From Bacillota bacterium (GTDB lineage: Bacteria; Bacillota; Clostridia; Lachnospirales; Lachnospiraceae): a DNA stretch of 64,000 bases. The translations under genes were made by a program, and so were the position numbers. Positions 1 through 8,790 of this stretch are shown here, one piece after another. Numbering within the stretch: the stretch's first letter is position 1; each line of letters opens with the position of its first letter. A model generated the notes under the pieces. It made no database searches. It saw nothing but the letters and a program-made list of their open reading frames with translations, and was not told the origin of the DNA. The stretch lies in the NCBI GenBank assembly GCA_030526045.1, contig JAUNDN010000003.1, forward strand, positions 40,979-104,978, given 5' to 3'.

Positions 1-120
1 AGTAGGACTGTGTCTGTTCCCAACATCATTCTGTACAACCAGGACAGGTCTGATTCCTCCCTGTTCCGAACCGATTACCGGCCTTAAATCAGCATAATAT
101 ATATCCCCTCTTCTCAACAT
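1..120 (-). CDS. mazF: MazF/PemK-family endoribonuclease toxin, N-terminal part
   Basis: The first 40 codons of a gene whose 3' part lies beyond the left edge. The translation begins [15 protein letters not shown] and continues with [15 protein letters not shown] and GNRHSPT, the hallmark N-terminus of MazF/EndoA (NdoA), a ribosome-independent ACA- or UACAU-type mRNA interferase. The ATG is preceded by GAAGGG. In Firmicutes ndoA typically follows alr, as it does here, which supports the call. No mazE antitoxin ORF lies between alr and mazF (only about 84 bp), so an antitoxin would have to be elsewhere or be very short. The identification is secure; cleavage specificity cannot be told. Confidence 0.93.
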   Translation of the reverse strand, partial: MLRRGDIYYADLRPVIGSEQGGIRPVLVVQNDVGNRHSPT

Positions 121-204
121 AACACACCCTTCATTCCAATAGGAATCATGATTTTCAGATCAGTATGTATTATAACCGTATTGTCAGAAGGTATTCAGAT
201 GCGA

Positions 205-1398
205 TTAAAAATCCTGATAATAGTCCTTGGTAGACAGGATTTTCCCGCCTTTTGTATAAACTCTCGGTACCCGCTTGCCAATGTTACATGCAAGCTCATA
301 GTTAAATCTGCCGGATAATTCCCCTAATAGTTCCATCGTAATTCTGTGCTGTCCCTCACTACCGATCAGGGTTACCCGGTCCCCCATCGCCGCTTCCGGA
401 ATATCAGTTACATCAACCATGAACTGATCCATACAGATTCGTCCAAGGATCGGTGCCTTTTTACCATGTATCAAAATAAACCCCTTACCCGAAAGTCCTC
501 TGGGATATCCATCCCCGTAGCCCACCGGAATGGTAGCCACTCTTCTTACTCCGTCAGCTTTATAGGTTCCTCCGTAGCTGACTTCTGTTCCTTCTTCAAT
601 TTCCTTAATATATACAATATGACTATATAAGGAGAGTACCGGGCATAGTCTTACGATATCCTTTCTAACCTGAGAAGAAGGCCACAATCCGTAAAGAGTA
701 ATTCCTGCCCGAACCACATCCATGTTAGCATCCGGCATTTCAATAATTCCGGCGCTGTTTGAACAATGTACGACCGGAATCGCGATACCGGTCTGCTCCA
801 TAATTTGATTCACAAAGCTCTTGAATAGATCGAGCTGTTTGTTAGCAGCACTCTTGTCACTTTCATCTGCTCTTGCAAAGTGGGTAAAAATTCCTTCTAC
901 CTCAATTCCATCTGTACGATAAGCCCTTCTTAAAAAGTCAAGTCCCTCTGCATCCGGTCTTACACCAATCCGGCTCATCCCCGTATCAACCTTAATATGA
1001 ACCTTTGCCTTCTTAAAGATACCCTTTTTGGCAAGTCTTGCAACAGCCTCAGAGAGTTCCTGCAGAGTATCCTCCCTAAAAACAGCCATTCGTACCTCTT
1101 CTTCGATCAGTCTTTCATAGCTGTAAGGGAATGTATAACCCAAAATCAGGATCGGCTTTTCAATTCCTGCATGTCGCAAAATAAAAGCCTCTTCTGCCGT
1201 AGCCACCGCAAAGCCAAAAAGATAGTCAAGATTCTCAAGTTCCGTGGCTATCGGTATTGCCCCATGTCCATAACCGTCTGTCTTGATCACAGCGATCATT
1301 CTTGTTTCAGGTGCAATATTAGCTTTCATATTGTCCATATTGCTCCTTATCGCATCCAGATTCACCTCTGCATAGACTCTTTGATAATCTTCTCTCAT
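205..1398 (-). CDS. alr: Alanine racemase
   Basis: PLP-dependent interconversion of L- and D-alanine, supplying D-Ala for peptidoglycan. The PLP lysine lies in AVIKTDGYGHG (Lys39) and the second catalytic base is the Tyr of EVSYGGTY (about residue 275); RAGITLYG and MDQFMVD are also family landmarks. An upstream in-frame ATG at 1404 abuts GAGGA with no spacing, whereas the ATG at 1398 has AGAGGA at six bases, so the shorter start (397 residues) is chosen. It lies 25 bp after nnr and just before mazF, the usual Firmicute arrangement, and is probably cotranscribed with both. Confidence 0.96.
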   Translation of the reverse strand: MREDYQRVYAEVNLDAIRSNMDNMKANIAPETRMIAVIKTDGYGHGAIPIATELENLDYLFGFAVATAEEAFILRHAGIEKPILILGYTFPYSYERLIEEEVRMAVFREDTLQELSEAVARLAKKGIFKKAKVHIKVDTGMSRIGVRPDAEGLDFLRRAYRTDGIEVEGIFTHFARADESDKSAANKQLDLFKSFVNQIMEQTGIAIPVVHCSNSAGIIEMPDANMDVVRAGITLYGLWPSSQVRKDIVRLCPVLSLYSHIVYIKEIEEGTEVSYGGTYKADGVRRVATIPVGYGDGYPRGLSGKGFILIHGKKAPILGRICMDQFMVDVTDIPEAAMGDRVTLIGSEGQHRITMELLGELSGRFNYELACNIGKRVPRVYTKGGKILSTKDYYQDF

Positions 1399-1423
1399 AA
1401 TCATTCCTCTTTTCTGCGTATTT

Positions 1424-2938
1424 TTACAGCTGATTCATAATCACAGGAATCTCCTTTACGATATCAGTTGCCATTACACCATATCTGCTATGGGCGCGTG
1501 CCGCTGCATCTCCTGCCATTCCATGAAGGAAAACACCTAATGTCGCGGCATCAAAGCTTCCCATTCCCTGCGCAAGCAGCCCTCCGATCATCCCTGCCAG
1601 AGCATCACCGCTTCCTGCTGTTGCCATTCCGTCATTTCCTGATGTATTCATATAAAGCTGTCTTCTCTGCGCTCCTGCCACCAGCGTTACCGCATCCTTT
1701 GCAACCACTGTACACCCATATTGATCTATCAGCTCGTCAATCAGTTCTTCCCTGCTGTTATAATAATCTTCCATATTTTTTTGTAAGAGACGAACCAGTT
1801 CACCCGGATGCGGTGTCAGAATCATTTGATTCTTCCCCCGCTCCCTTATAAGCTCCTGAAGCCCGCTATCCGTGCTTATGAGATTTAAAGCATCTGCATC
1901 AAGGACAGTCGGTATTTGACTATTTTCCAGACATAGCCTGAGCATCTGCAAAGCCTCTTTACTCTTTCCGATTCCGGGACCTGCCACCAAAACATCAGCC
2001 CATTTTAAAGCATTCAAGATAACATCCTTATTAATTTCGTTATCATAAGATTGCAGCATTGCCTCCGGTAGCGCCTTCTGAATTATTTCCCGATTACATA
2101 CCGGAGACAGTATTTTCACCATGCCTGCTCCGGTTCTCAAAATGCTTTCTCCGCATACCAGGCAGGCACCGCACATATCATAACTTCCGGCAAATAAAAG
2201 CACCTTGCCGAAGGTTCCCTTATTGCCATTTGCCGGTCTCCTTGGTAAAAGCTCCTGAAGTTCCCGGCTTTCATAATAAAATGCTGCCGGTTCATTGTTT
2301 AAAACCAGACTTTGGGGAATACCGATGTCGCGAACCTTAAGCATTCCAGTATGACTTTTCCCGGGGTAAAGGAGATGTCCCCTCTTGGCAAATCCGTAAC
2401 TTACCGTCAAATCTGACTTTACCGCACACCCCAGAACTTTTCCTGTGTCCGCACAGATTCCGGAAGGAATATCTACACTGCAGACATATGCACCTCTTTG
2501 CTTCATCTGATTCATCATTTCAATCAGCTCACGATATTTTCCTTCGACCTCCCTGCCAAGTCCAATACCAAACAGCGCATCTATTATAATATCATATTCC
2601 TTTTTTTCCGGTTTGCTCTGAATGGAAAACCCTAAATTTCCTATGATTCGGATCTGGGTATCTGTTTCTGCCGTAACCTTGTCCCTATTTCCCACAAGCA
2701 AAAATGTAACACTGATTCCCCTAACTGCCAGCATCCGTCCTATGGCAAATCCATCTCCACCGTTGTTGCCGCTTCCCGCCACCACCAGCACATTACCTTT
2801 TAATTCATGATACTTTTCAAGTTCTTCCACTGTTGCTAGGGCAGCACGCTCCATCAAAACAAGAGAAGGAATTCCTATTTTTTCTATTGTCTCCCGGTCA
2901 TAAGCCTTCATTTCACCGGCCTTCAACGCAAATTTCAT
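1424..2938 (-). CDS. nnr: Bifunctional NAD(P)H-hydrate epimerase / ADP-dependent dehydratase
   Basis: Repairs damaged nicotinamide cofactors: the N-terminal YjeF_N domain (about 1-215) epimerises NAD(P)HX and the C-terminal ribokinase-like YjeF_C domain (about 225-500) dehydrates S-NAD(P)HX using ADP. Visible motifs are GSGNNGGDGFAIGR and DALFGIGL in the first half, and GTFGKVLLFAGS, TPHPGE and NDGMATAGSGDALAG in the second, the last being the nucleotide/catalytic loop with its Asp. At 504 residues it is full length. It sits directly upstream of alr. The acpS gene that often precedes nnr is absent; a coiled-coil gene and rex lie there instead. Confidence 0.95.
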   Translation of the reverse strand: MKFALKAGEMKAYDRETIEKIGIPSLVLMERAALATVEELEKYHELKGNVLVVAGSGNNGGDGFAIGRMLAVRGISVTFLLVGNRDKVTAETDTQIRIIGNLGFSIQSKPEKKEYDIIIDALFGIGLGREVEGKYRELIEMMNQMKQRGAYVCSVDIPSGICADTGKVLGCAVKSDLTVSYGFAKRGHLLYPGKSHTGMLKVRDIGIPQSLVLNNEPAAFYYESRELQELLPRRPANGNKGTFGKVLLFAGSYDMCGACLVCGESILRTGAGMVKILSPVCNREIIQKALPEAMLQSYDNEINKDVILNALKWADVLVAGPGIGKSKEALQMLRLCLENSQIPTVLDADALNLISTDSGLQELIRERGKNQMILTPHPGELVRLLQKNMEDYYNSREELIDELIDQYGCTVVAKDAVTLVAGAQRRQLYMNTSGNDGMATAGSGDALAGMIGGLLAQGMGSFDAATLGVFLHGMAGDAAARAHSRYGVMATDIVKEIPVIMNQL

Positions 2939-3027
2939 TTTCTATCCTCTCCCCGTTACCACTTTATTCTATTACCAGAATCTGTACACAAAATGCGCCA
3001 TATACCACCTTTGGTCATGACGCATCT

Positions 3028-3636
3028 TTATGTATCTTCCTCATATTTCAAATCAAACAGTTCAATCACTTCTGCTCCAAAAATATCATGCAGATACGAG
3101 TAAAGCTCCTGATTCGCCTGTTCCATCTCCTGCTTGCGTACAAGTCGCCTTTTCAGCTCCTCCCTCACTTCCGAAACCCATCTGGCATCCTCCTCGATTC
3201 TCTGCTCGTTTTCCTTCAGTCTATCATAGCATATTTCCATAGTAAGAAGCATCAGTTCTTTATTGACCTTGTCAATTTCTCTCGGTAGCTCCAGCAGTTC
3301 CTCCTCATATTCCTCCAGTTTCTCATTACATTCATCAATCAGTCTGGTACTCTCCTGCGCCTTTCTGACCGCTTTCTCATCATTTTCTACAGAGGCCTCT
3401 GACGCATTTGCCACGATTCCGTCCATCAGTTTTTTCTTGAGCTTTTTGATTTCCTTTACCTCTCCGGTAAGCTTTCCCTGTTTTTTCAGGAGTTCATTCA
3501 GCTCATCTTCCAGCCTTTTTAACTTTTTATCCGGCTTCTTCTGCGTAAATATTTTGTGCCATTTGTTATCCAGTGTCAGGATCGGAATTCTCTTACCGGT
3601 CAACGCAGATTGAAAAAGGTCATTTCTTTTGGACAT
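3028..3636 (-). CDS. Conserved coiled-coil protein of unknown function
   Basis: About 202 residues, extremely rich in Lys and Glu, with heptad-like runs from about residue 35 to 175 that predict a long coiled coil interrupted near residue 80. There is no signal peptide or membrane segment, so it should be cytosolic. I do not recognise a named family. A GTG start at 3645 is open, but the ATG at 3636 has a GGGGTG ribosome site six bases upstream and removes the overlap with rex, leaving two bases between rex stop and this start. The tight spacing implies translation coupled with rex, but gives no function. Confidence 0.75.
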   Translation of the reverse strand: MSKRNDLFQSALTGKRIPILTLDNKWHKIFTQKKPDKKLKRLEDELNELLKKQGKLTGEVKEIKKLKKKLMDGIVANASEASVENDEKAVRKAQESTRLIDECNEKLEEYEEELLELPREIDKVNKELMLLTMEICYDRLKENEQRIEEDARWVSEVREELKRRLVRKQEMEQANQELYSYLHDIFGAEVIELFDLKYEEDT

Positions 3637-3638
3637 AT

Positions 3639-4286
3639 TCAGCACCCCGGACTTTCCTGTTCAAATCTGTTAATATTATATGTAAGTTTCATCAGACTAT
3701 CTGACAGATGTACATTTTCTACCTGAATTTCTTTTGGTACATTTAAATCCACATGAGCAAAATTCCATATTCCCCTGATTCCGTTCCGAACCAGCTTTTC
3801 AGCAACAGCTCTTGCTTCGGTCTTAGGGATGGTTAACACGGCAATATCAATATTATTTTCCTTGACAAATTGCTCCATCTCCTCCATGGGCCTTACCTGC
3901 ATATCTCTGATTTTCTTACCGTACAGAGCAGGATTATTGTCAAACATCCCTTTAAACAGAAATCCCCTTCGTTCAAAATTCATATAATTGGCCAGCGCCT
4001 GTCCTAAATTCCCGGCCCCGATAATGATCAGATTATGAGTTTTGTCAAGTCCCAGGATCTTGCCGATTTCCTCATACAGATATTCTACCTTATATCCGTA
4101 GCCCTGCTGTCCAAATCCTCCGAAGTTATTGAAATCCTGGCGAATCTGTGATGCAGTTACCTTCATGATGTCACTCAGTTCCTGAGAGGATATTCTCTCT
4201 ATCCCTTCATCCTTGAGTTCTCCCAAATATCTGAAATATCGTGGCAGACGGCTGATAACCGCCTGTGAAATTTCTTTGTTTTCCAC
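3639..4286 (-). CDS. rex: Redox-sensing transcriptional repressor Rex
   Basis: 215 residues, normal Rex length. An N-terminal winged helix (about 1-80; RLPRYFRYL and SSQELSDIMKVTASQIRQD contact DNA) is followed by a Rossmann fold with GAGNLGQAL (about 90-98) binding NAD(H), and a C-terminal helix for domain swapping. Rex represses fermentation and NADH-consuming genes when NAD+ is high and releases DNA on NADH binding. The start is GTG, preceded by GGGGGA. The neighbouring divergent ABC-F gene matches the rex/ydiF synteny of Bacillus. Two Rex-like sites flank its own -10 box, suggesting autorepression. Confidence 0.97.
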   Translation of the reverse strand: MENKEISQAVISRLPRYFRYLGELKDEGIERISSQELSDIMKVTASQIRQDFNNFGGFGQQGYGYKVEYLYEEIGKILGLDKTHNLIIIGAGNLGQALANYMNFERRGFLFKGMFDNNPALYGKKIRDMQVRPMEEMEQFVKENNIDIAVLTIPKTEARAVAEKLVRNGIRGIWNFAHVDLNVPKEIQVENVHLSDSLMKLTYNINRFEQESPGC

Positions 4287-4298
4287 CTGGATTTCCCC

Positions 4299-4347
4299 CT
4301 GTTAAATATTATACAATTAATATATAACACTGTTAAAATAATGTCAA
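4299..4347 (-). promoter_or_regulatory. rex promoter with two Rex-like operator sites
   Basis: On the minus strand TTGACA (4342-4347) and TATATT (4319-4324) are spaced by 17 bases, a strong sigma-A promoter for rex. Two 18-mers resemble the Rex consensus TTGTTAA-N4-TTAACAA: CTGTTAA-ATAT-TATACAA at 4299-4316 (11 of 14 consensus bases) and CTGTTAA-AATA-ATGTCAA at 4330-4347 (about 10 of 14). One overlaps the start site region and the other lies across the spacer and -35 box. Both positions fit autorepression, which is inference. Confidence 0.6.
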
Positions 4348-4351
4348 TTCA

Positions 4352-4380
4352 TTGACATTCGCTTTTCTCATCGGTAAACT
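4352..4380 (+). promoter_or_regulatory. Promoter of the ABC-F gene
   Basis: TTGACA at 4352-4357 and TAAACT at 4375-4380 with 17-base spacing, about 35 bp before the ABC-F start codon. It is back to back with the rex promoter, so the upstream Rex-like site could influence both genes. Confidence 0.65.
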
Positions 4381-4419
4381 GAAACAGGAACTATTTTATT
4401 TACATAAGGAACAACTATT

Positions 4420-6333
4420 ATGATTTTATCATGTCAGAATATATCAAAAGCATTTAATGAACAGCCAATCCTTCAGAATGTTTCCTTTCATCTTGAGGAT
4501 TACGACAAAGCTGCTATTGTGGGTATCAACGGTGCAGGCAAGACTACACTTTTGCGTATCATTGTTGGTGAGCAGCCCTCAGATGAAGGAATTGTCACGC
4601 TCTCGAAAGGGAAAACGCTTGGTTATCTTGCTCAGAATCAGGATGTAAACAGTGAAAACACCATCTATGATGAGCTTCTATCCGAAAAGGCCGATATCAT
4701 TGAAATGGAGCAAAACATTCGTAAGATGGAACAATCCATGAAACAGGTAACAGGCGTGGAGCTTGACGCGCTTATGGATACATATACCCGTCTTACTCAC
4801 TCCTTTGAGCTTGCAAACGGATATGCCTACAAAAGTGAAATCATCGGTGTACTGAAAGGACTGGGCTTTACAGAGGATGAATTCTCCAAAAAGATTTCCA
4901 CCCTCTCCGGCGGACAGAAAACACGCATTGCATTAGGGCGTCTTTTACTTCTGAAACCGGATCTGATTATCCTTGACGAGCCTACGAACCATCTGGATCT
5001 AAATTCCATCCGCTGGCTGGAAACCTATCTTCTCAACTATAAAGGAGCGGTTCTGATCGTATCCCATGACCGCTATTTTCTCGACCGGATTGCCGGTAAA
5101 ATAATAGAAATTGATCAGACAAAGGCTACTACTTTTATTGGTAACTACTCCGATTACGCTGTCAAAAAGGAACAACTGCGTGCAGCTGCTCTTAATGCTT
5201 ATCTGAAACAACAGCAGGAAATCAAGCATCAGGAGGAGGTCATTGAAAAGCTCCGTTCCTTCAACCGGGAAAAATCCATTAAGCGTGCGGAAAGCCGTGA
5301 AAAGCTACTGAATAAGATGGAGGTCCTTGACAAACCGACACAGGCAAGAACCGATATTCAAATGCACCTCACCCCCCACTGCCAGAGCGGAAAAGACGTG
5401 CTCCATATCGAAGGACTTTCCAAAGCCTTTGGGAGACAAACACTATTTTCAGATATCAGTATGGATATCAAACGCGGAGAACATGTTGCCATTATAGGCG
5501 ATAACGGAACCGGAAAGACAACCATCCTCAAAATAATTAACAATCTTGTGGAAGCTGATAACGGGAAGATTACACTCGGTGCTAATGTGAGCATCGGCTA
5601 TTACGACCAGGAGCATCATGTCCTTCATATGGACAAGACACTTTTTGAAGAGATCTCCGATGCTTATCCTTACTTAAATAACACAGAAATCCGGAATACA
5701 CTTGCTGCTTTTCTGTTTACAGGCGAGGATGTATACAAACGCGTTAAGGACTTAAGCGGTGGTGAACGGGGACGACTATCTCTGGCCAAGCTGATGCTTT
5801 CCGAATCTAACTTTTTGATTCTGGATGAACCTACTAACCATCTGGATATTATGTCCAAAGAGATTCTGGAAGATGCATTGAATGCTTACGAGGGTACCGT
5901 TCTTTATGTATCTCATGATCGTTACTTCATCAACCGTACTGCCTCCAGAATCCTGGATCTTACCGGGCAAAAGCTGATAGAATATCTCGGCAATTATGAT
6001 TATTACCTTGAAAAGAAGGAAGCACTTGAACAGGTTTATCTTACCACTCCCGCAACTACGATATCGGTAAAAAATGCACCTTCCGAAACCAAGCTTGACT
6101 GGCAGACGCAAAAGGAGCTACAGGCAAAGCAACGTAAAAAAGAAAATGATCTGAAGAAATGTGAGGAGGCTATTGCAAAGCTTGAGGCAAAACAGAGTGA
6201 TATCGAAGCACAGATGTCGCTTCCGGAAATTGCAACAGATGTGGCAAAACTTCAGGAACTATCAAAACTACAGGACGATATCAACGCTCAATTGGCTGCC
6301 CTCTATGAACAGTGGGAAACCCTCGCCGAGTAA
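4420..6333 (+). CDS. ydiF: ABC-F family ATPase, YdiF type
   Basis: 637 residues with two ABC domains in one chain and no membrane segments: the ABC-F architecture of ribosome-associated translation factors. Domain 1 has Walker A GINGAGKT (35-42), LSGGQ and LDEPTNHLD; domain 2 has GDNGTGKT (near 355), LSGGE and LDEPTNHLD. The charged linker between them (about 240-310, containing SREKLLNKME) is the P-site tRNA interaction motif region. The C-terminus (about 550-637) is a Lys/Glu-rich coiled coil as in YdiF/Uup. It is divergent from rex, as in Bacillus. It probably resolves stalled ribosomes; substrate is unproven. The last four codons lie inside the left end of the large palindrome that follows. 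Confidence 0.92.
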   Translation: MILSCQNISKAFNEQPILQNVSFHLEDYDKAAIVGINGAGKTTLLRIIVGEQPSDEGIVTLSKGKTLGYLAQNQDVNSENTIYDELLSEKADIIEMEQNIRKMEQSMKQVTGVELDALMDTYTRLTHSFELANGYAYKSEIIGVLKGLGFTEDEFSKKISTLSGGQKTRIALGRLLLLKPDLIILDEPTNHLDLNSIRWLETYLLNYKGAVLIVSHDRYFLDRIAGKIIEIDQTKATTFIGNYSDYAVKKEQLRAAALNAYLKQQQEIKHQEEVIEKLRSFNREKSIKRAESREKLLNKMEVLDKPTQARTDIQMHLTPHCQSGKDVLHIEGLSKAFGRQTLFSDISMDIKRGEHVAIIGDNGTGKTTILKIINNLVEADNGKITLGANVSIGYYDQEHHVLHMDKTLFEEISDAYPYLNNTEIRNTLAAFLFTGEDVYKRVKDLSGGERGRLSLAKLMLSESNFLILDEPTNHLDIMSKEILEDALNAYEGTVLYVSHDRYFINRTASRILDLTGQKLIEYLGNYDYYLEKKEALEQVYLTTPATTISVKNAPSETKLDWQTQKELQAKQRKKENDLKKCEEAIAKLEAKQSDIEAQMSLPEIATDVAKLQELSKLQDDINAQLAALYEQWETLAE

Positions 6334-6811
6334 CGGCTGGCTTATTAATAATTTTTTAAAAGCGGATGTGATGATATATTCGTCTGGTGGCAATGACAGC
6401 TTTCGGCAGATTTTGTAGAAACGGCTGCCACAATGATACTGCTGTCCGAGCGAGTGTCTGAAAAGCCATTGCATATATCTTCATAGAGATTCGATAAAGC
6501 CTTCATGAAAAATCTAAACAGCCCATTTTAGAGATTTTATCAATCCCCCGATTTCAAACTTGCTTCGCTTCGAACAAAGAAATCGGGGGATCTATTTTCT
6601 AAAATGGGCTGTTTGATTTTTCTATAAAGCCTTTAAGAACTCTATGAAGATATATTGCAATGTGCTTTGAGTTTTCGCGCAGGACAGCTAATAAGTATTT
6701 GTGACAGCCGGGTTCACAAAATCCCGAAAGCTGTTAACTGGTACCAGCTGAATATATCATCACATCCGCCTAAAAACAATTATTGATAAGCCAGTCGTTA
6801 TTTGGCGAGGG
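6320..6811. repeat. 492-bp imperfect palindrome (giant inverted repeat)
   Basis: The whole interval between convergent ydiF and icd folds on itself. Arms of about 235 bp (6320-6555 and 6579-6811) flank a loop of about 23 bases. Perfect matching blocks include 6362-6381 with 6750-6769 (20 bp), 6516-6532 with 6598-6614 (17 bp), 6473-6488 with 6640-6655 (16 bp), and 6545-6555 with 6579-6589 (11 bp). In the outermost 33 bp the arms differ at four sites, each of which would be a G-U pair in plus-strand RNA. No convincing ORF or target-site duplication is seen. It includes the end of ydiF and stops just before the icd stop codon. It may act as a bidirectional terminator, a foldback or MITE-like element, or a structured RNA. 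Confidence 0.9.
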
Positions 6812-6812
6812 C

Positions 6813-8021
6813 TTACAGCAGTTCATCAAGGGTTGCACGTATAGCTTTGATAAAGTCAAGGCTATTAAGGATAACCGGGTTTTCACAGGTTGAAATAAGG
6901 GACAGGCTCTTCGTCATCTTGCCATCCTCCACGGTCTTAATACAAGCCTTCTCCAGCTTGTCTGCAAATGCGGAAAGCTCCGGAATATTGTCAAGCTCTC
7001 CTCTCTTACGCAGGGCTCCGGTCCATGCAAAAATAGTTGCAATTGAGTTGGTGGAGGTCTCCTCACCCTTCAAATGCTTGTAGTAATGGCGCTGAACGGT
7101 TCCATGGGCAGCCTCATATTCGTAAACACCGCTTGGGGAAACCAACACGGAAGTCATCATGGAAAGATCGCCATAAGCGGTGGCTACCATATCGGACATC
7201 ACATCACCGTCATAGTTTTTGCATGCCCAGATAAAACCGCCCTCAGAACGGATCACTCTGGCTACCGCATCGTCAATCAGGGTATAGAAGTATTCTATAC
7301 CAAGCTCCTCAAATTTGGTCTTATACTCTGCATCATAGATTTCCTGGAAAATATCCTTAAAGGTATGATCGTATTTTTTCGAAATCGTATCCTTAGTGGC
7401 AAACCATAAATCCTGTTTGGTGTCAATAGCATAGCCAAAGCATGCCCTTGCAAAGCTGGAAATAGATTTTTCCGTGTTATGAATTCCCTGAATGATTCCG
7501 GCACCGTCAAAATTATGTATTAATTCTCTTGTTTCGGTTCCATCCTCCGCTGTAAATACCAGCTCTGCTTTTCCTTTGCCCGGAACCTTGATTTCCGTAT
7601 TTTTATAGACATCACCGTATGCATGACGGGCAATCGTAATCGGCTTTGACCAGTTCTTGACATAGGGAACAATACCCTTAACCAGAATCGGCGCACGGAA
7701 CACGGTTCCGTCAAGAATCGCTCTGATGGTTCCGTTAGGGCTCTTCCACATTTCCTTCAGGTTGTATTCCGTCATTCTTGCCGCATTGGGTGTGATGGTT
7801 GCGCACTTAACGGCAACTCCGTACTTCTTTGTGGCTTCCGCACTGTCAACCGTTACCTGGTCATTAGTCTCATTACGGTGTTCAAGACCAAGATCATAGT
7901 ATTCTGTTTTCAGATCAATATAAGGAAGAAGCAGTTCCTCCTTAATCATCTGCCAGAGAATTCTGGTCATCTCATCTCCGTCCATCTCTACCAGTGGTGT
8001 CGTCATTTTAATCTTTTCCAT
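6813..8021 (-). CDS. icd: NADP-dependent isocitrate dehydrogenase
   Basis: 402 residues, closest in style to the homodimeric, eukaryote-like type II NADP-IDH: it begins [14 protein letters not shown] and contains the phosphate/isocitrate loop [16 protein letters not shown], then [10 protein letters not shown] with metal-binding aspartates and the NADP loop [11 protein letters not shown]. It oxidatively decarboxylates isocitrate to 2-oxoglutarate, mainly for glutamate synthesis in anaerobes with an incomplete TCA cycle. A GAGGAG ribosome site precedes the ATG. It is the last gene of a probable operon with the GntR regulator and the citrate synthase-like gene upstream. Its stop codon abuts the large palindrome, which probably ends its transcript. 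Confidence 0.96.
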   Translation of the reverse strand: MEKIKMTTPLVEMDGDEMTRILWQMIKEELLLPYIDLKTEYYDLGLEHRNETNDQVTVDSAEATKKYGVAVKCATITPNAARMTEYNLKEMWKSPNGTIRAILDGTVFRAPILVKGIVPYVKNWSKPITIARHAYGDVYKNTEIKVPGKGKAELVFTAEDGTETRELIHNFDGAGIIQGIHNTEKSISSFARACFGYAIDTKQDLWFATKDTISKKYDHTFKDIFQEIYDAEYKTKFEELGIEYFYTLIDDAVARVIRSEGGFIWACKNYDGDVMSDMVATAYGDLSMMTSVLVSPSGVYEYEAAHGTVQRHYYKHLKGEETSTNSIATIFAWTGALRKRGELDNIPELSAFADKLEKACIKTVEDGKMTKSLSLISTCENPVILNSLDFIKAIRATLDELL

Positions 8022-8072
8022 TATTAACTTCTCCTCTCATTGCGCCGATAATACGGCCCGGAATATTTTGTT

Positions 8073-8759
8073 TTACGATTCAAAAATGTCATATAAACCA
8101 TTTTTAACGATGTTATCGTAGGCATTGATCATATGCTGAGTCGCAAGCTGTTCTGCCTCCTCCGGTTTTCCAGATTTGATCGCTTCCATAATCTGCCTGT
8201 GCTCCTCATTAGATGCAATCCCTCTCTCCTTTGTGGAAAGAGTTTTTCTTCTGATCCTGATCACGTATTGGTGAAAATCCTGAAGCAGATTTTCCAGCAT
8301 CTTGGAATCACAGGCCTCGTACAAAATGTGATGAAATCTGTTATCCAGTTCCGCCATCTGCTCCATATGTCCCTTAGATGCGTGAAAGCTTGCCAGATAT
8401 ACATTTTCTTCCAGTTCCTCAAGCTGCTCCGGCGTAATATGCTCTGTTGCAAGGCGGGCACACATCCCCTCCAGTGAAGACCGTATCATATAGATATCTT
8501 TTACATCCTTCGCTGTTATTCCGGTCACATAAGCGCCCTTGTTCGGAACAATCTGTATCAGACCTTCAAGCTCAAGCTGCCGAAAGGCTTCCCGCACCGG
8601 TGTTCTGCTGACACCCAGCTCCTCTCCGATAGCGACCTCCTTAAGCTCCTCATTTTCTTTGTATTTTCCGTTCAGGATATCCTCACGAAGCTTATGAAAC
8701 ACTCTGCCCCGCAGGGAATATTTATCCGTAACCTCCTGCTTTACATCATATTTACTCAT
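8073..8759 (-). CDS. GntR family (FadR/FCD subfamily) transcriptional regulator
   Basis: 228 residues. The N-terminal winged helix (about 15-80) shows LREDILNGKYKENEELKE and LGVSRTPVREAFRQLELEGLI, the GntR signature. The remainder is an all-helical FCD effector domain with His and Asp residues typical of the metal/ligand pocket (HITPEQLEEL, DNRFHHILY, EEHRQIMEAI). FCD regulators usually sense organic acids. It lies between the citrate synthase-like gene and icd, so a tricarboxylic or dicarboxylic acid ligand is plausible, but this is inference. The AAGGAAGG ribosome site is rather far (13 bases) from the ATG. A candidate operator lies on the operon promoter at 10243-10254. Confidence 0.92.
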   Translation of the reverse strand: MSKYDVKQEVTDKYSLRGRVFHKLREDILNGKYKENEELKEVAIGEELGVSRTPVREAFRQLELEGLIQIVPNKGAYVTGITAKDVKDIYMIRSSLEGMCARLATEHITPEQLEELEENVYLASFHASKGHMEQMAELDNRFHHILYEACDSKMLENLLQDFHQYVIRIRRKTLSTKERGIASNEEHRQIMEAIKSGKPEEAEQLATQHMINAYDNIVKNGLYDIFES

Positions 8760-8790
8760 TTTTGTCTGTTTGCCTTCCTTTCACCGGATC

